This document shows positions 58,862-64,000 of a DNA stretch of 64,000 nucleotides, piece by piece. Position numbers and translations under genes: made by a program. Below the pieces are notes generated by a model. That model searched no databases. It had not been told where the DNA came from and was given only the letters and a program-made list of their open reading frames with translations. Positions within the stretch are counted from its first letter, which is position 1. Each line of letters starts with the position of its first letter. The stretch spans positions 496,001 through 560,000 of the forward strand of contig NC_049561.1 in assembly GCF_013368755.1 (NCBI RefSeq), in the 5' to 3' direction. Source of the DNA: Talaromyces rugulosus. Taxonomy: Eukaryota; Ascomycota; Eurotiomycetes; Eurotiales; Trichocomaceae.

Positions 58862-59478
58862 ACCGACTCACATCAGCTTTTTTGTTGACATCCGGTTGTG
58901 TGAGCGGGCTTCCTATTGACTATCCTGACGCTTCCCTAATTTCCCCCGCCACGACACAATATACTGGCCGTCATACTTCTCTGCTACGATACCTTCGATC
59001 TCCGCTTCCCCCCATTGTACACTTATCGCATTTCTGTCGGACAGAGGCTACGAGCATTTTTAAATCTGGAGCGGCATGGCATGGCATCGCATCTTGTCTG
59101 TCGGGTCCGGAACTGGTTTTGTGATTCCACGAGGCAATCCGATGCTGGTACTCCTTGCCCGCCGTGGAATCAATTCTTCACTTGAAGGACAAAGTTTTTA
59201 ATTGTATTTTACCCCCTGAAAATTTATGAGGTCAATCTATTTTTTCCCTTTCATCCAATGTGTTTAGTTTTTTGTTTTAGTGATATAGACATGGGTTGTT
59301 CAATATAATATATTAGTATAAGCTTTTCAAATGTTGGCCAAATGAATGACTTCAATTAAATAATCTTCAGAAATCCATCAACTGGCAAGGACTTTTTTGC
59401 CTCCGCACACAATCACAAAATCCATGTCTTTTCTTGATAGGCTTTCAGCACTATCCCTCACGCATACTCAAAATATGA
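58862..59478. other. Convergent intergenic region after Tom20
   Basis: 3' UTR of Tom20, then an AT-rich stretch (59195-59360) and the 3' end of the four-TM gene. No gene recognised. Confidence 0.5.
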
Positions 59479-60229
59479 TCAAACCGTCGCTATCTTTCTC
59501 TGCAGACCATCATCACCATTTCCGTATACCACATAGCCATGGCTTGGTCGTTTTGGCACCCTTTCGTCGATCCACACGATAGCAGTCCAGCCAAATGCCA
59601 AAATGCTCGCCATCAGGTAAGGAAATATCCACCACCTCCAAGCCACCATTTCCTGGTATGCACCTGTCAAGTCGACATTTGCAAGTGGCAGCAGGAGTAA
59701 TGCTTTATACCATGTCTCGGGCGTCCAACTGTCGATCGGGTAAGGGGCACCATTCATGGATTGAGCGTAACGGGTGTTGATGCGGTTGTCAGACGTTAGG
59801 TATGTGACGGCAAAGACGTAGATAAAGGCCGACATGATGAAAAGAACCAGCAGTCCAAGCAAGATGGTCATTGCGAGAAGTTTCCTTTTATGTTTCTAGC
59901 AACCGGTCAGCATATTTTCTTCGTTCCCAGTGAATAGAGCCACGAACCGTATCATTTCGGAAAGAGAATGTGATTGCCAAAAGAGCAATACTAAGAACCA
60001 ACCCATATCCTGCAGCGCCATTTGTAGTGTGTCCCTGGTTTAGTGACAGCTTCTCGGGCAGAACATGTATCTTGAAACCGAGCGAGTCGCTCCCGAGAGC
60101 TTGGTATGTCTTGACTTGAGTTTTTTGTATGTGTAAAAAGGCCACCATACGCGAGACCAGGGCGAGCTCGATGGTCGCGAAGACGAGAAGTAGAAAGTAT
60201 GGAACCAAGAGGCTGCTTTTCGTCGGCAT
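59479..60229 (-). CDS. Four-transmembrane protein of unknown function
   Basis: Two exons, 60229-59948 and 59895-59479, give 232 residues. The 52-base intron has a non-consensus GTTCGT donor, a GCTGAC branch and a TTGCTAG acceptor; without splicing the first frame would stop shortly after. Hydrophobic segments: about 8-31 (VPYFLLLVFATIELALVSR), 72-92 (GYGLVLSIALLAITFSF), 102-126 (LLGLLVLFIMSAFIYVFAV) and 178-200 (WWIFPYLMASILAFGWTAIV). A polar loop with a possible N-glycosylation context lies between TM1 and TM2. A four-helix MARVEL/tetraspan-like topology is plausible, but I see no signature that names a family. Confidence 0.75.
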
Positions 60230-61769
60230 CTTTAGGCTCGAGCGTTCCGATAATGTCTTTGGACGTCGATTAGCTGTATAGACTGCTTTTTTTTATGGTG
60301 TACTTTGGGAGTTGCAAATGGACACGGCGCCATGGACTTTTAATAACAATAAGTAAGGCGTTCAGGACAAAGAAAGCAGGGTAGGTGCATCCATCGGGGC
60401 GTGCCGAAGGACAAACAATCAGGGATGTCTCTGACTATTTCTAACACAACTGGTGTGTCAGACTGATTTCTACATGTACTTAGAGTATATTCCTGATGCG
60501 GACGCTACCCAAGGAAACATTTGAACATTTGAACAATTGCCAGGTAGCACATTTGTTTGAATTTATGATTCATTGCCTTTTTCAAATCACATACATATGT
60601 ACTATACTTATAATAGAAATTAGACGGAAGACTACAGGTTTAAATGTTTCTAATGTCAGAATACAATCTGCACTATTTTGCCGTACTACATTGAATCTTC
60701 AGAAAGCTCCACGGCTAGCGGCTCTATGCATAGTCTGAGAAACATATTTCTTCGCCCTGAGTAACGGTCTAGAACACTTATCTACCGACTAACACTGAGT
60801 TCGTCATACCTTGATAAACAAGCCAAATGTTCGAGATATTAAAATAGATAATATTCTTTGCCAGAAACTAGGTCTGGACGAACTTGTTACGTATAAAAAA
60901 AACCCCGAGAACTATACATAGACCTTTATACCAGAAACCAGTATATAATAATCCTCTGAAAATAAAGGATTGAACAGTCTACTTTAAGACTTTTCTTTCG
61001 TTTTTCTTTTTCTTTCCAGTGATCTCCTTGTCCGACAGATTTGCCTGCGTTACCTGAAACAGACTTCAAAACAACAAAAACAAAAAAAGAGCAAATTTCA
61101 AGTTTCGCCGCCAATTACTTGTACACTCATTCATTTATTCTAATATCTCAGTCGCCCGCTTTTATCAGAAAGTGCTCGGTTTTGACTGTCTAGAAATTTA
61201 TTTCCTAATTAGGCAAAAGACATTGCTATATCGGTAGGCGCGCGATATATATAATCAACAAAGGTGCGTAATATATGTATTCTTTTTTTTTTCCCGAGAT
61301 TCTTTCTTAAATCTTTAATATTCTCGGTTTATCATATGAATTAGTATGTTGAGACATGGAAAATCAAAGTCTAGAGAAATTGCGAGGCGTCAACTGGTGG
61401 TAACCTTAAATATAGCAAATTCAGAACATCGAAACAGATGGCGACACGATCCGTCATTGCATTGTCACAAAAGCTAGGATACGCTTTGTAGAATTCCGCT
61501 ACTTGAAAAAAAAAAGAAGTACTCAAATCATTCCCAGCCTTAGAAATATTTCGAGCCCCCGGAAAAGAGATCCTAGGAACAATTTTCCAGAGGCATACCA
61601 GTTGATGGCTACTCACTTCATAATCATAATGACGGAACAAGTAGCAATGGCGAGTAAATCAGCCATCTTTTAAATCCTCAATTCAATATATCTCTTTTTT
61701 TTTAAAAAAAACCATCAATAAGTCTTCAACCCGATCTGTTCAGCAACCTAATCAAAATTGAATCAATTG
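60230..61769. other. Long AT-rich intergenic region
   Basis: About 1.5 kb with no convincing gene. Short AT-rich ORFs (60496-60738, 60926-61114, 61371-61640) lack protein-like composition. A minus-strand frame opening with an ATG at about 61668 (MADLLAIATC) stops after 17 codons. Poly-A/T runs lie near 60890-60900, 61287-61292 and 61695-61710. The right end is the promoter of the ferritin-like gene. Confidence 0.45.
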
Positions 61770-62604
61770 ATGAGCTCTTCCTTTTTCGGCTTTCTCAAAA
61801 AAAGACACACCACCATGCCTGGCACAGAAGAAGCTCAGAAACTCATCAAGGAGTTTTCGGACAAAAATATTGACGACTGCTGTCGCTCGTCGACTTTTAC
61901 TGTTGAAGTGGAAGAGGTACGGTACCACCATACAAATGGCCGAGGGAAATTTCTGACTGTTTTGACATAAAGTCGGTCCGAGGACATATACACCAGGAAC
62001 TAGTCACCTGGCTCCTCTATCGGAAATTGGCAGCCGACTGCGGCCGTGCAAATATCGCGTTGCACGGATTCGGGCTGTAAGTTCCTGGCCTTTTGTCTTC
62101 TTTATCCAAAACCATACTTATAAATGTAGCCTGTTCGAAAAATCTGCAGTTGAATGCCTCGCCGACGCCTGCTGGCTCGAGAGATATCTCATCCAACGCG
62201 GCGGTAGATGCAAGCCAACCAGTCTCGAAGTCCCCAAGTGCGAATTCCCAGACAATCCAGTTGAGCCAATCATCCCGCTAAGCAAAGCGGTCGAAACCGA
62301 GCGCAAGATCCTCGAAGATCTGGAGCGGTTGATGCACCTGGCGGACAAAGCGGGTTGTTACTCGCTCTGTACCGCGCTCGACAAGCGGTTCCTGGGCAAA
62401 CAGACGCATCATATCAAGGACATGGCGGATCTGTTGCAGCAGACAGTCCGGGTATCGAAGCATGCCGGTCATGGGATTTTCCATCTTGATCGCGAGCTGC
62501 GTCGTGCCAAGGGCAATCTGCCCTGGGGCAAGGTTAATGATCCTGATTCTATAGCCCTTGGAATTGATAATATTTCCTCGCAGTTGGACAATGTCGAGGT
62601 TTGA
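61770..62604 (+). CDS. Ferritin-like protein
   Basis: Three exons, 61770-61916, 61973-62076 and 62130-62604, give 241 residues (226 if translation begins at the better-context ATG at 61815). The spliced product has a four-helix ferritin fold pattern: HQELVTWLLYRKLAADCGR (helix A), HGFGLLFEKSAVECLADACW and ERYLIQRGGRCKPT (helix B and loop), AVETERKILEDLERLMHLAD (helix C), FLGKQTHHIKDMADLLQQ (helix D), then GIFHLDREL. Compared with human H-ferritin by ungapped alignment of helices A/B, Glu27 and Tyr34 correspond to Glu58 and Tyr65. Glu107 and Gln141 correspond to Glu141 and Gln175. Glu62 and His65 are replaced by Cys93 and Asp96. Iron storage or oxidation is inferred and may be altered. No signal peptide. 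Confidence 0.85.
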
Positions 62605-62871
62605 GAAGAATTTCTTCTATTTAATCCATTCATAGGGTGCCGTGTATCATCATAGATATATTCATATATAGGAATCCGAGACAGTCCGAAAGGAGAGGGT
62701 ATAACGCCAACTACATGCAACATGCAAAATAGGTATCACATAGACCGCCAAAAAAAAACAAAAAACAAAACCAAGATTGGCCGAGTAAATCCAAGTGGTA
62801 TCAAGGAAGCGTTTTAATCCAAGATCGTCAACAATGAAACTGCGATAGGGGTATAAAAGGAAGGGGAAGAA

Positions 62872-64000
62872 TCATGATCCAATCCATTTCAACAAAACAG
62901 ACACCAGGTGCTGTCGGTGGACCGGCTTGGCTATGTAGTCATTCATGCCCTTCGCCAGGTATGTCTCAGCATCTCCTTTCAACGCATTCCCAGTCATGGC
63001 AATGATGGGGATGTCGCGGTTCATTCCACGAATAGCGACAGTTGCATCCATACCGTCCATAACGGGCATGTTGACATCCATCAATATAGTGCTGAACGAC
63101 AGCGGCTTTTGCTTGACTTTACGAACAGCCTCGGCGCCGTCCCAGGCGGTGTCGACTTTCTCGAACCCGATCATTTTCAGCATTTTCAGCATGATAGTCT
63201 GGTTTACCATGTTGTCTTCAACCAAGAGAATTTGCCTGTGCGGGGCTATTTTCTTGATTGCTTCATTCAGATCCGGTTTTGGTCTCAGTTGCAAGGTGTG
63301 CGTTTCAGGACGAGTAGTATCAACCTTTCCCATCTTGACAGACAGCCAGAAGACGCTCCCCGTTTCGCTAGGGTGTGAATGGAACCCTATTTGGCCATCC
63401 ATTACCTCGGCTAAGCTTTTACAAATCGACAAGCCCAGCCCAGTGCCTTGATACTTTTTTTGATTGGTGTCGGCGAATCGGGAAAACGGAGTAAATAGTG
63501 AACTCACGCCGTCCTCGGGGATACCAACACCAGTATCAGTGACCTTTGTTGTAACTTCATACGCGGTTTCGTCCTCTGGATGTTGTTGGCATGTGACGTC
63601 GATTTGGATGCTTCCATGGTCGGTGAATTTGGCAGCGTTTCCCACGAGGTTCTGAATGATTTGTCGATATCGTAATGGATCTCCCTTGACATGCTTTGGC
63701 AGTTTGTCGGGAAATTGAATGCGGAAATCCACCCCGCGTTTCAAGGAAGGATGGCAGTTTCGATAAACGGCGGTAACAACCTCTTTGATATCGACAACGC
63801 CAGAGCTTATAGAGAAAGTGCCCGATGACAGTTTTGAGTAGTCAAGAACATCATTAATGATTCGCAACAAGAGAGAACCGGTGTCTTCAATAATAGACAC
63901 ATATTCTTCTTGCTTTTCATCCATAGCAGTCTCGCTGAGCATTTGAATAGCCATCAGCATTCCGTGCATAGGAGTCCGAATTTCATGGCTCATGTTGGCG
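62872..64000 (-). CDS. Hybrid histidine kinase, C-terminal part (5' end outside window)
   Basis: The open frame runs past the right edge, so the start and sensor domain are missing; the ATG at 63993 is internal. Visible in order: phospho-accepting helix ANMSHEIRTPMHGML (His in SHEIRTP), HATPase N-box GDPLRYRQIIQNLVGNAAKF, G1 VTDTGVGIPED, G2 YQGTGLGLSICKSL, and a C-terminal receiver with LLVEDNMVNQ and the phospho-acceptor Asp in ILMDVNMPVMDG, then MTGNALKGD and KPV. The receiver passes phosphate to an Ypd1-like phosphotransfer protein in fungal stress signalling. The kinase class cannot be set without the N-terminus. Stop codon at 62872-62874. Confidence 0.93.
   Translation of the reverse strand, partial: ANMSHEIRTPMHGMLMAIQMLSETAMDEKQEEYVSIIEDTGSLLLRIINDVLDYSKLSSGTFSISSGVVDIKEVVTAVYRNCHPSLKRGVDFRIQFPDKLPKHVKGDPLRYRQIIQNLVGNAAKFTDHGSIQIDVTCQQHPEDETAYEVTTKVTDTGVGIPEDGVSSLFTPFSRFADTNQKKYQGTGLGLSICKSLAEVMDGQIGFHSHPSETGSVFWLSVKMGKVDTTRPETHTLQLRPKPDLNEAIKKIAPHRQILLVEDNMVNQTIMLKMLKMIGFEKVDTAWDGAEAVRKVKQKPLSFSTILMDVNMPVMDGMDATVAIRGMNRDIPIIAMTGNALKGDAETYLAKGMNDYIAKPVHRQHLVSVLLKWIGS

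Noticed and set aside
61371..61640. 89-residue minus-strand ORF
   Set aside because: Begins at a non-ATG codon, crosses a homopolymer run, and has no recognisable motif.
1..64000. tRNA, rRNA, CRISPR arrays, transposons or terminal repeats
   Set aside because: Looked for by eye on both strands; no cloverleaf, spacer-repeat array, transposase or reverse transcriptase motif was recognised. A tRNA scan was not possible here.

Overview
This window is nuclear DNA of a filamentous ascomycete, most likely a eurotialean mould (Aspergillus/Penicillium/Talaromyces type). The evidence is short GT..AG introns of about 50-105 bases with CTRAY-like branch points, pyrimidine-rich promoters, a fused CPSase/ATCase (pyrABCN) gene, and typical fungal families (Zn2Cys6 regulator, YVC1 channel, Exo84, Tom20, hybrid histidine kinase). 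Species is not determined. Most exon joins were worked out by hand. In nearly every multi-exon gene the summed exons are an exact multiple of three and the join restores a conserved family motif.

Layout. 1-7.6 kb: OST4 (-), a Zn2Cys6 regulator (+), a tiny Cys-rich protein (+, intron-split), and an 811-residue protein of unknown function (-). 8.2-33.3 kb is an unusual block. It holds a possible small membrane protein (+), then on the minus strand a NO VEIN/sacsin-like GHKL ATPase with a C-terminal DUF3883 nuclease-like domain (about 1710 aa), a Gfo/Idh/MocA oxidoreductase, a DUF6606/DUF3638/DUF3645 giant with SecA/DEAH-like motifs (about 3153 aa), and an ankyrin-repeat/coiled-coil giant (about 1633 aa). 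A broken alpha/beta-hydrolase gene lies among them on the plus strand. 34-64 kb is mainly housekeeping: YVC1-type TRP channel (-), pyrABCN (+), MFS anion permease (+), a coiled-coil protein (-), a malonyl-CoA-synthetase-like acyl-CoA synthetase (-), a mitochondrial-looking tandem ABC ATPase (+), exocyst Exo84 (-), Tom20 (+), a four-TM protein (-), a ferritin-like protein (+), and the 3' part of a hybrid histidine kinase (-) that runs off the right edge.

No operon logic is expected. Divergent pairs that may share promoters are OST4/Zn2Cys6, YVC1/pyrABCN, acyl-CoA synthetase/ABC and Exo84/Tom20. The region most likely to hold something new is 8-33 kb: three very large, poorly understood multidomain proteins on one strand. 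They combine a GHKL ATPase plus nuclease-like fold, a SecA/DEAH-like motor and a repeat scaffold, beside a decayed gene, which looks like a lineage-variable island. A role in defence or non-self recognition is only a hypothesis. Secondary points are a ferritin with a partly altered ferroxidase centre and an ABC protein whose two ATPase halves are complementarily degenerate. No tRNA, rRNA, CRISPR or transposon was recognised.
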